Of a stretch of 13,169 nucleotides of DNA, positions 7,251 to 13,169 are shown piece by piece. Position numbers and translations under genes: made by a program. This DNA comes from an uncultured beta proteobacterium (GTDB lineage Bacteria > Pseudomonadota > Gammaproteobacteria > Burkholderiales > Burkholderiaceae). Position 1 is the stretch's first letter. Each line of letters opens with the position of its first letter. Below the pieces are notes generated by a model. The model was given only the letters and a program-made list of their open reading frames with translations, ran no database searches and was not told where the DNA came from. The stretch is taken from NCBI GenBank assembly GCA_903938955.1, contig CAJAFJ010000222.1:1-13169 (forward strand), read 5' to 3'.

Positions 7251-8200
7251 TTGCCACCGGTCTCAAACTTCAGGTGCGGGCGCTGAACGACATTGCGCCC
7301 AGCTTGCGCCAACTGAGCCTGGGCACGCTGGACGGCACACCGCTGCCGCCCAGCGGTGCCGGCTCCCACGTGCTGTTCACCCTGCCCGGCCAGGGCCGAA
7401 TGCACCGCAACGCCTACTCGCTGGTCAATGCGCCGGGCAGCCGGGGTCAGTACGACATCATCGTGCGCCGTGTGCCGGCATCGCGCGGCGGCTCGGCGGC
7501 CGTACATGAAAGACTGAAAGTGGGCGATGTGATTGACGCCCAGTTGCCGGCCAACATGTTCCCGCCGCAACGCTCAGCGCGCCAGCATCTGATGATCGCG
7601 GGCGGCATCGGTATCACGCCGTTTCTGTCCTACCTGAAGGACGTGGGGGTGCAAGCGGGTGACCACGCGCTGCACGTCTGCTGCCGCGAGTCTGAGCAGA
7701 CGGTGTTTGCGCCTTGGCTCCCCACGGACAAGTCAAAGGTTTTCTTCCATTGGGACGCCGATGGCCACCGCCTTGACATTGCGGCGCTGCTGGCCGAGCA
7801 AACCGCAGGCACGCACCTCTATGTGTGCGGCCCGAGCGATCTGAACCAATCGGTGCTGGCCGCAGCCAAGGCCCTGGGCTGGCCAGCCAACCAGGTACAC
7901 AGCGAGCTCTTTGGCGGCGCGGCCAGCGGTGGCGCTTCGTTTGAGGCCGTGCTGCAACGGAGCGGCCAGCGCGTGCAGGTGGGTGAAGATGAAAGCCTGC
8001 TTGAAGCCCTGGAACGCGAAGGCCTGGCACCCAACTGCCTGTGTCGGGGCGGCGCCTGCGGCGTCTGTCTGACCAACGTGATCGCGGGCGAGCCCGAACA
8101 CCGGGACCACTTCCTCAGCGCTGCTGACAAGGCCAAGGGCCGACTGATCATGCCCTGCGTCTCACGCGCCCGAGGCCCGAGCCTTGTGCTCGATCTCTGA
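7247..8200 (+). CDS. Dimethylamine monooxygenase reductase subunit (PDR/VanB-type FMN, NAD(P)H, 2Fe-2S)
   Basis: A 317-residue oxidoreductase of the phthalate dioxygenase reductase / VanB type, which passes electrons from NAD(P)H through FMN and a 2Fe-2S cluster to the heme subunit. Domains in order: flavin-binding barrel (about 1-105, with HRNAYSLVNAP and the following GG-S segment), nucleotide-binding domain (about 110-225, GGIGITPFLS near 118 and YVCGP), and a plant-type ferredoxin domain at the C-terminus with C266, C271, C274 and C304 in the normal C-x4-C-x2-C-x29-C pattern. This corresponds to the FMN/2Fe-2S subunit described for the Pseudomonas N-demethylase. The ATG at 7247 has AGGAG 8 nt upstream and overlaps the previous stop. 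Taken alone, the family also serves aromatic O-demethylases; the flanking DUF3445 gene decides the role. Confidence 0.86.
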   Translation: MIATGLKLQVRALNDIAPSLRQLSLGTLDGTPLPPSGAGSHVLFTLPGQGRMHRNAYSLVNAPGSRGQYDIIVRRVPASRGGSAAVHERLKVGDVIDAQLPANMFPPQRSARQHLMIAGGIGITPFLSYLKDVGVQAGDHALHVCCRESEQTVFAPWLPTDKSKVFFHWDADGHRLDIAALLAEQTAGTHLYVCGPSDLNQSVLAAAKALGWPANQVHSELFGGAASGGASFEAVLQRSGQRVQVGEDESLLEALEREGLAPNCLCRGGACGVCLTNVIAGEPEHRDHFLSAADKAKGRLIMPCVSRARGPSLVLDL

Positions 8201-8228
8201 ACCCCGCCACCCAACCAAGGTTGTCACT

Positions 8229-9308
8229 ATGTCCATCATTTTTAAACCCGACGAAACTTTTCGAGGCGACTACACCTACCGCAACAGCGAAGCGGCAATT
8301 CTGCGCTACCCGTTCCCGTTCCCCGATGACCAGTACATGTACAGCGTCAACATGGAGCCGCACCAGCCCAAGGGCGCCAGTGCCGTCTATGAACATGGCT
8401 TTGATGTTGACGAGCACTACGTCGCCGAGTGCCGCGACAAGGCGATCACGCTGGCGCGCGACTCGGGTCGCTGCCAGGTGTTGCCACACATGATGATGGC
8501 CGAGTGGGACACGCTGGAACTCTTGATGGACAGCCTGAGCGCCGACTACCCCGATCACTTCTCGCTGAGCAAAACCGGACCCGACTTCGGTGCCAGCTGG
8601 ACCTGGATCAACCGGCCGCTGGGCCTTGAGCAGACCTTTGTGTTTGGCGACGCCACCACGCTGCCCTGCGGGCCGTTTGAGTACATCACGCGCCAGGCCC
8701 AGGGCGACTTTGCGATCTGCGACCAACGCGACGACAACCTGTTTCTCGACGCCGGCATGGTGACCTCGCAGGCCGACTGGTCGCTGGACTTCAACGTGGG
8801 CATGAGCTTCATGCAGTGGCACGGCCCGGTGCCGCTGGCCCATCAGGCCGGGGTGTTTGAGCGTGCCTTGAAATACCTGTTGTTGATCCGTCAAGGTCAG
8901 CCGGTGCGCCGCCTGAACTGGACCATGACGGTCAACCCGCGACTGGACACCTCGCCTGAGACCTTTCCCGAGTGGGGCCCAGACCGCGCCTCACTCACCC
9001 CCGAGAACATCGGCCGCAAGCTGCACCTGCGTGTGGAGCTGCAGACCCTGTGGCGTCTGCCGCGCAGCAATGCCTTGTTGTTCCCGATCCGCTGCTACCT
9101 AGCCTCGCTGGACGAGTTGGTGCGGGTACCCAAGTGGGGCACACGCCTCTCGCGCGTGCTCTCCACCTTGCCGCAACCACTGGCCGACTACAAGGGCCTG
9201 AGCCGCTTTTTGCCGACTGCCGTGGCCTACCTCGCGCCCTTTGACGACGGCAGCGAGATCGCCAAAGGCACTGAGGCCGAGGTCGACGAATTGGCCGAAG
9301 CTGTTTGA
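8229..9308 (+). CDS. Heme-dependent oxidative N-demethylase, catalytic heme subunit (DUF3445)
   Basis: A 359-residue member of the DUF3445 family. The characterised member, from Pseudomonas mendocina, houses heme in a PAS-like fold and oxidatively demethylates dimethylamine to methylamine and formaldehyde. Recognisable stretches are YPFPFPDDQYMYSVNMEP near the N-terminus, SLDFNVGMSFMQWHGPVP in the middle, and LHLRVELQTLWRLPRSNALL followed by FPIRCYLASLDEL near residues 260-300, which I take as the family signature. I cannot point to the heme ligand with confidence. I chose the ATG at 8229 with AAGG at 8217-8220; the frame is open upstream but those residues overlap the reductase gene. It lies between the reductase and the folate-binding subunit, matching a complete four-subunit complex. 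Confidence 0.84.
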   Translation: MSIIFKPDETFRGDYTYRNSEAAILRYPFPFPDDQYMYSVNMEPHQPKGASAVYEHGFDVDEHYVAECRDKAITLARDSGRCQVLPHMMMAEWDTLELLMDSLSADYPDHFSLSKTGPDFGASWTWINRPLGLEQTFVFGDATTLPCGPFEYITRQAQGDFAICDQRDDNLFLDAGMVTSQADWSLDFNVGMSFMQWHGPVPLAHQAGVFERALKYLLLIRQGQPVRRLNWTMTVNPRLDTSPETFPEWGPDRASLTPENIGRKLHLRVELQTLWRLPRSNALLFPIRCYLASLDELVRVPKWGTRLSRVLSTLPQPLADYKGLSRFLPTAVAYLAPFDDGSEIAKGTEAEVDELAEAV

Positions 9309-9348
9309 AATTTCTTCTCTTTCCTTTACTTTCTGACTGGAGCATCAC

Positions 9349-10479
9349 ATGACCTCTTGGCGCACAACGGCCCTGGCCGATCGGCACCGCGCACTGGGCT
9401 CGACCCTGGGCGACTGGAACGGCCTGGGCACACCCTGGACCTACTCAACCAACCTGGCCGACGAGCACGAAGCCATCCGCACCAAGGCCGGCCTGATGGA
9501 CGTCTCAGGCCTGAAAAAAATGCATCTCGTGGGTCCGCACGCCGAGGCCCTGATTAACCAGGCCACCACCCGCAACGTGAGCAAGCTCTACCCGGGCAAG
9601 TCGGTTTATGCCTGCATGCTCAACGAGGCCGGCAAGTTCATCGACGACTGCGTGATCTACCGCATCTCGCCCAATGCCTTCATGGTGGTGCACGGTGCCG
9701 GCCAAGGCCATGACATCCTGACGCGTGGCGCCGTAGGCCGCAACGTTGCCGTGCTGTTCGACGACGACTTGCACGACCTCTCGCTGCAAGGCCCGTTGGC
9801 GGTCAACTACTTGGAAAAGCACGTGCCAGGCGTGCGCCAGCTGCCGTATTTCCACCACATGCAAACAACGCTGTTTGGCGCGCCCATCATGCTGTCGCGC
9901 ACCGGTTACACCGGCGAGCGCGGCTACGAGATCTTCTGCAAGGGCACCGACGCGCCCAAAATCTGGGACAGCATCGTGGCCGAAGGCAAGGACATGGGCA
10001 TCATCCCATGTTCATTCACGACGCTGGACTGGCTGCGCGTGGAAAGCTCGCTGATGTTCTACCCCTACGACAACTCCGACATGTACCCCATGGAGGGAGA
10101 ACCCATCGGCGACACACTCTGGGAGTTGGGCCTGGACTTCACGGTTTCCCCGGGCAAAACCGAGTTCCGCGGTGCGAACGAACACTTCCGCCTGCAGGGC
10201 AAAGAACGCTTCAAGATTTACGGCGTCGAGCTCCAGAAGATGGAAGCTGCCCAGGCCGGTGACAGCCTGTGGGACGGTGACCAAAAAGTCGGCTTCGTGA
10301 CCTGTGCCATGGTCTCACGCCTGACGCAGCGTTCCATGGCCATTGCCCGGCTAAACCCGGCCTATGCCGTGCCCGGCCGCGCACTCGAATTGCGCGGTGC
10401 AGCCATGACCTGTGGCGCCACCACCCACAGCCTACCTTTCGACGACCCGCAAAAAACCAAACGCACGGCCAAGGACTGA
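9349..10479 (+). CDS. GcvT-like folate-binding subunit of the N-demethylase (DmmD-type aminomethyltransferase family)
   Basis: A 376-residue protein of the GcvT / aminomethyltransferase family, which binds tetrahydrofolate. In the oxidative N-demethylase complex a subunit of this type captures the formaldehyde released from dimethylamine as 5,10-methylene-THF. GcvT features: AGLMDVSGLKKMHLVGPHAE, NVSKLYPGKSVYACMLNEAG followed by KFIDDCVIYRI, SRTGYTGERGYEIF, GLDFTV and GFVTCAMVSRLTQRSMAIA. TGGAG (9338-9342) lies 6 nt before the ATG, after a pyrimidine-rich 40-nt gap, the largest in the operon. Other family members of this size include GcvT itself and DMSP demethylase DmdA, but no gcvH, gcvP or sulfonium genes are present. 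The linked purU and folD fit disposal of methylene-THF. Confidence 0.8.
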   Translation: MTSWRTTALADRHRALGSTLGDWNGLGTPWTYSTNLADEHEAIRTKAGLMDVSGLKKMHLVGPHAEALINQATTRNVSKLYPGKSVYACMLNEAGKFIDDCVIYRISPNAFMVVHGAGQGHDILTRGAVGRNVAVLFDDDLHDLSLQGPLAVNYLEKHVPGVRQLPYFHHMQTTLFGAPIMLSRTGYTGERGYEIFCKGTDAPKIWDSIVAEGKDMGIIPCSFTTLDWLRVESSLMFYPYDNSDMYPMEGEPIGDTLWELGLDFTVSPGKTEFRGANEHFRLQGKERFKIYGVELQKMEAAQAGDSLWDGDQKVGFVTCAMVSRLTQRSMAIARLNPAYAVPGRALELRGAAMTCGATTHSLPFDDPQKTKRTAKD

Positions 10480-10488
10480 TTGATTCCC

Positions 10489-11352
10489 ATGAGCACTTCT
10501 ACCCACCGTTACACACTTTCACTCACTTGCCCTGACCGGGTCGGCATCGTGGCCGCTGTCAGCAACTTCCTCGCCGAACACAACGGCTGGATCACCGAAG
10601 CCAGCCACCACGCTGACACCGAGTCGATGCAGTTTTTTATGCGCCAGGAATTGCTGGCCGACTCATTGAAGCTCGACATCGATGCCTTCCGCAGCGCATT
10701 CGCCAAGGTCGCCGCACCGTTTGACATGACGTGGCGCATCTCGGACAGCGCGCGCAAGAAGCGCGTGGTGATCCTGGTCTCCAAACAGGAGCACTGCCTG
10801 TACGACCTGCTGGGCCGCTGGCAGTCGGGCGAGCTCGACATCGACATCCCTTGCGTGATCTCGAACCACGAAACCTTTCGCGGCCTGGTCGAGTGGCACG
10901 GCATTCCGTTCCACCATGTGCCGGTCACACCCGACACGAAGGCCGAGGCCTATGCCGAGGTCGAACGCCTCTACACCGAAGCCCAGGCCGACGTGATGGT
11001 GCTGGCCCGCTACATGCAGATCCTTGCGCCCGACCTCTGCGACAAGTTTCCGGGCCAGATCATCAACATCCATCACAGCTTCCTGCCAAGCTTTGTTGGT
11101 GCCAAGCCCTACCACCAAGCCTTCCTGCGTGGGGTGAAGCTGATTGGCGCGACTTGCCACTTCGTGACCTCCGAGCTCGACCAGGGCCCGATCATCGAGC
11201 AGGACGTGGTCCGCATCGACCACTCCGACGTGCCCGAAGAACTGGTGCGCAGCGGCAAGGACGTGGAGAAGGCGGTGCTGGCCCGTGGCCTGCGCTACCA
11301 CCTGGAAGATCGCGTGCTGATCCACGGCAACAAGACCGTGGTCTTCCGTTGA
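10489..11352 (+). CDS. purU: Formyltetrahydrofolate deformylase
   Basis: A 287-residue enzyme that hydrolyses 10-formyl-THF to formate and THF. Residues 1-85 form an ACT regulatory domain (YTLSLTCPDRVGIVAAVSNF). The C-terminal part is a PurN-like formyltransferase domain with the catalytic triad N193, H195 and D231 (IINIHHSFLPSF and SELDQGPIIEQ); the N-x-H and 36-residue H-to-D spacings match those of the PurN family. Length is normal. I chose the ATG at 10489. An in-frame TTG at 10480 sits 4 nt after AAGGA (10471-10475), so a start three codons earlier is possible; neither spacing is ideal. In this operon it would recycle THF and yield formate for the formate dehydrogenase encoded downstream, rather than supplying purine synthesis. 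Confidence 0.96.
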   Translation: MSTSTHRYTLSLTCPDRVGIVAAVSNFLAEHNGWITEASHHADTESMQFFMRQELLADSLKLDIDAFRSAFAKVAAPFDMTWRISDSARKKRVVILVSKQEHCLYDLLGRWQSGELDIDIPCVISNHETFRGLVEWHGIPFHHVPVTPDTKAEAYAEVERLYTEAQADVMVLARYMQILAPDLCDKFPGQIINIHHSFLPSFVGAKPYHQAFLRGVKLIGATCHFVTSELDQGPIIEQDVVRIDHSDVPEELVRSGKDVEKAVLARGLRYHLEDRVLIHGNKTVVFR

Positions 11353-11359
11353 GCGCATC

Positions 11360-12265
11360 ATGACGGCACAGATCATTGACGGCAAAGCGCTGTCCAAGCA
11401 GCTGCGCGTGGGCTTTCGCCAGCGTGTCGAACGCCTGCAGGAACAAGGTGTGCAACCCGGCCTGGCGGTGATCCTGGTGGGCGACAACCCGGCCTCACGC
11501 GTCTACGTGGGCAACAAGATCCGCGCCTGCGAGGAGTGTGGTGTGCATTCGCTGCATGTGCCGCTTGCGGCCGATGCCAGCGAGGCCCAGGTGCTGGCCG
11601 CAATCCAGCAGCTCAACGACGACGCCAACATCCACGGCATCCTGGTTCAGCTGCCCCTGCCGCCGCATATTCAGATCGCCCGCGTGCTGGAGGCGATCTC
11701 GGTGCACAAGGATGTGGACGGCTTTCACCTCTACAACGTGGGCGCACTCGTTACGGGCAACAGCATCTTCCCGCCCTGCACACCCTACGGCGTGCAACTG
11801 TTGCTCGACACCACAGGGATCGACGTCGCGGGCAAGAACGTGGTGGTGGTGGGCGCCAGCAACATCGTGGGGAAACCCATGGGGCTGATGCTGCTGCAGC
11901 GCGAGGCAACAGTCACCATCTGCCACGCCAAAACGCGCGATCTGGCGCAGCACACCATCCTGGCCGACATCCTGATCGTGGCGGCCGGCAAGCCCGGCCT
12001 GATCGTGCCGCAGATGGTGAAAGAGGGTGCGATCGTGATCGACGTCGGCATCAACCGCTTGGCGGACGGCCGCATCGTGGGCGATGTGTGTTTTGACGAG
12101 GTCAAGAAAAAGGCCTCGTGGATCACGCCCGTACCCGGCGGCGTCGGACCGATGACGGTCACCATGCTGATCGAGAACACCTTGCGTTCGGCCGAGCGTG
12201 CCTTCAAGGCGGACGGCGAAGACGAGTTTCAGGAGTGGGAAGCCCCCACCGTGAAGTCACCATGA
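11360..12265 (+). CDS. folD: Bifunctional methylenetetrahydrofolate dehydrogenase / methenyl-THF cyclohydrolase
   Basis: A 301-residue FolD that oxidises 5,10-methylene-THF to methenyl-THF with NADP+ and hydrolyses it to 10-formyl-THF. The substrate site includes Y49 and the catalytic lysine K53 (VYVGNKIRACEECGV), then VQLPLPPHI, KDVDGFHLYNVGALVTGN and FPPCTPYGVQLLL. The nucleotide domain has VVVVGASNIVGKPMGLMLL, and the C-terminus has PVPGGVGPMTVTMLIENTL. The Leu in DGFHLYNVG replaces the Pro usual in housekeeping FolD, and the loop that follows is also different, which may mark a catabolic paralogue. The start is 7 nt after the purU stop without a clear ribosome binding site, so coupling to purU is likely. 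The stop overlaps the folB ATG. Confidence 0.97.
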   Translation: MTAQIIDGKALSKQLRVGFRQRVERLQEQGVQPGLAVILVGDNPASRVYVGNKIRACEECGVHSLHVPLAADASEAQVLAAIQQLNDDANIHGILVQLPLPPHIQIARVLEAISVHKDVDGFHLYNVGALVTGNSIFPPCTPYGVQLLLDTTGIDVAGKNVVVVGASNIVGKPMGLMLLQREATVTICHAKTRDLAQHTILADILIVAAGKPGLIVPQMVKEGAIVIDVGINRLADGRIVGDVCFDEVKKKASWITPVPGGVGPMTVTMLIENTLRSAERAFKADGEDEFQEWEAPTVKSP

Positions 12266-12696
12266 TGGCCGATGCCGTATTGGCACTCAAACGCCCGACG
12301 GCACAGCGGTGCCGTCGGGTACCTGCGGCGCGCGGGCGCCAGGTTTTGAGTTTTGCCAACCTGCGCGTTGAGGCGCGGCTCGGCATTCTGGCCCACGAAA
12401 AAGCCGCCCCGCAAGCGATCCGTGTCGATGTCGAGTTGAACCAGGGCCTGCAGCCACTTCAGCCTGGCGACCACATCCAGCAGGTGCTGGACTATCGTGA
12501 AGTGCGCCAGATCATCGTGGACGCGTGCACGGCCAACCACGTGAACCTGCTGGAGAGCCTGGTCGGTCAACTCGCGCTGCGCCTGGGCCGTCTGCCCGGC
12601 ATCGTCGGCGTCCGGGTAAAGGTGGCCAAGCTGCACATCTTCGACGACTGCGAAGTCGCCATCTGCATGGAAACCGGCAGTTGGAACCTAGATTAA
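12262..12696 (+). CDS. folB: Dihydroneopterin aldolase family protein (FolB-like)
   Basis: A 144-residue FolB-like protein. FolB converts dihydroneopterin to hydroxymethyl-dihydropterin in folate synthesis. Residues aligning with the catalytic set of E. coli FolB are present: Glu in GILAHEKAAPQ, Tyr in VLDYREVRQI, Glu in NLLESLVGQLA and Lys in VKVAKLHIFDD. From the ATG at 12262 (ATGA overlap with folD) the protein carries an Arg-rich N-terminal extension of about 28 residues. A TTG at 12346 would give 117 residues, nearer the usual 120, but has only a weak upstream site. A strong hairpin lies inside the extension region. In this operon it may boost folate supply for one-carbon flux, or it may act on another pterin; the sequence cannot tell these apart. 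Confidence 0.84.
   Translation: MMADAVLALKRPTAQRCRRVPAARGRQVLSFANLRVEARLGILAHEKAAPQAIRVDVELNQGLQPLQPGDHIQQVLDYREVRQIIVDACTANHVNLLESLVGQLALRLGRLPGIVGVRVKVAKLHIFDDCEVAICMETGSWNLD
12294..12319 (+). terminator. Strong hairpin at the folD/folB junction (possible attenuator or weak terminator)
   Basis: A perfect 11-bp inverted repeat: CCCGACGGCAC at 12294-12304, loop AGCG, GTGCCGTCGGG at 12309-12319. It begins 29 nt after the folD stop. No T-run follows directly; the nearest T-rich stretch (GGTTTTGAGTTTT) starts about 24 nt later. It could be a leaky terminator, an RNA-processing barrier stabilising the upstream mRNA, or simply coding sequence for the folB N-terminal extension. Confidence 0.45.
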
Positions 12697-12900
12697 CTTG
12701 TATATCTCACTACTGGATGCGAGTTTTTGCACGATTAGCCGGTCCACCATGTGAACAAGTGATGATAAAACACCATGGGCGCTGACTTGGGTGCACGCCA
12801 TTGGCGAGTTGTATCACCTCGATAGATTGCGGTTGGAATTTCAAGCCGAAAGCGCCGAACGTGATGCCGCCCAAAAAGTCTCTTATACGCTGGAATCAAT
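12697..12900 (+). other. Intergenic stretch, low in coding signal
   Basis: The 204 bp between folB and the formate-dehydrogenase-like gene is visibly richer in A and T than the flanking genes and has stops in all forward frames near its left end. No convincing sigma-70 promoter, sigma-54 promoter or intrinsic terminator was found. Its right half contains the short open stretch listed separately. Confidence 0.6.
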
Positions 12901-12904
12901 ATGA
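12755..12904 (+). pseudogene. Possible remnant ORF or non-ATG small ORF before the formate dehydrogenase gene
   Basis: An open frame of 49 codons without an ATG, ending in a TGA that overlaps the next gene's ATG (ATGA, 12901-12904). Translation from 12797 reads AIGELYHLDRLRLEFQAESA and continues to YTLESI, which looks protein-like and helical. The IGELYHLDR segment faintly recalls IS66-type transposases, but that is from memory and weak. It could be the 3' end of a decayed gene, a small GTG-started peptide (from 12791, 37 residues), or chance. Confidence 0.25.
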
Positions 12905-13169
12905 ATTCATCCGCCCGGTCCACTAACAGCAGTCACGTGACACTTGTCTCGGTGGACGAAATGCGCGAGCGCATTCGTCGCAAGAGCACGCTTAAAGGTC
13001 GCCAGGTAGACAATGCCTCGCTGCAGGAGGTACGTGCACTGGTTGGCACCCCACCACACCGGCGTGACCTCTTGATTGAGCACCTGCACAAGCTCAATGA
13101 TGCGTTCCGTTGCTTGCATGAACGGCATCTGGTGGCGCTGGCCAAAGAAATGAATATTCCCATGGCCGA
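12901..13169 (+). CDS. NuoE/NuoF-like protein, probable NAD-dependent formate dehydrogenase beta subunit (3'-truncated by window edge)
   Basis: The first 89 residues of a gene that runs off the window. After a Ser/Thr/Asn-rich start comes HVTLVSVDEMRERIRRK, then VDNASLQEVRALVG, and then RRDLLIEHLHKLNDAFRCLH and ERHLVALAKEMNIPMA. The last segment matches the N-terminal helical part of NuoE-type thioredoxin-like 2Fe-2S proteins (normally followed by a motif like EVYEVATFY). A basic leader before the NuoE domain is what I recall for fused NuoE-NuoF beta subunits of soluble NAD-dependent formate dehydrogenases. No cysteine ligands are reached within the window. No good ribosome binding site precedes the ATG. 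Formate oxidation would complete the pathway that ends with PurU. A complex I or hydrogenase diaphorase subunit is the main alternative. Confidence 0.65.
   Translation, partial: MNSSARSTNSSHVTLVSVDEMRERIRRKSTLKGRQVDNASLQEVRALVGTPPHRRDLLIEHLHKLNDAFRCLHERHLVALAKEMNIPMA

Noticed and set aside
12861..12889. Possible sigma-70 promoter (GTGATG, 17 nt, TATACG) for the formate-dehydrogenase-like gene
   Set aside because: The -35 is weak and transcription would start only a few bases before the ATG, leaving no room for a leader.
12735..12923. Minus-strand frame of 62 codons across the folB to formate dehydrogenase gap
   Set aside because: No recognisable motif or ribosome binding site, and it overlaps the start of the downstream gene on the opposite strand.

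Overview
The window is high-GC, densely packed bacterial chromosome. Codon use and protein style fit a betaproteobacterium, most likely Comamonadaceae-like. That placement rests on general resemblance, not on a marker gene. Almost all of it is one methylated-amine / one-carbon locus. I see no tRNA, rRNA, CRISPR array or intact mobile element.

Left part (1-1501, + strand): the 3' portion of an electron transfer flavoprotein alpha subunit gene (its start lies before base 1), overlapped by 4 nt with a HutD/Ves-family cupin gene. Next (1511-2113, - strand): an XRE-type helix-turn-helix regulator with a C-terminal cupin domain, transcribed away from the large operon. The 172-bp divergent region (2114-2285) holds a good sigma-54 (-24/-12) promoter match at 2180-2195 and a repeated ACAAATGTT-like element.

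Main part (2286-12696, + strand): eleven tightly spaced genes (gaps from -13 to +40 nt) that look like one operon. In order: glutamine-synthetase-like gamma-glutamylmethylamide synthetase (gmaS/glnT type); the three glutamate-synthase-like N-methylglutamate synthase subunits (mgsABC, also annotated glxBCD); a four-gene dimethylamine monooxygenase / heme-dependent oxidative N-demethylase set (small DmmA-family subunit, FMN/2Fe-2S reductase, DUF3445 heme subunit, GcvT-like folate-binding subunit); then purU, folD and a folB-like gene. An 11-bp perfect hairpin sits at the folD/folB junction.

Right end (12697-13169): a 204-bp stretch with a possible gene remnant, then the 5' end of a NuoE/NuoF-like protein, probably the beta subunit of an NAD-dependent formate dehydrogenase, running off the window.

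How it fits together (inference from known families): dimethylamine is oxidatively demethylated to methylamine, with formaldehyde captured on tetrahydrofolate. Methylamine is condensed with glutamate by GmaS and turned into N-methylglutamate by MgsABC. FolD oxidises methylene-THF to formyl-THF, making NADPH. PurU releases formate and free THF. The adjacent formate dehydrogenase could oxidise formate to CO2. N-methylglutamate dehydrogenase (mgdABCD) is not in this window. The sigma-54 promoter suggests the locus may be under nitrogen control.
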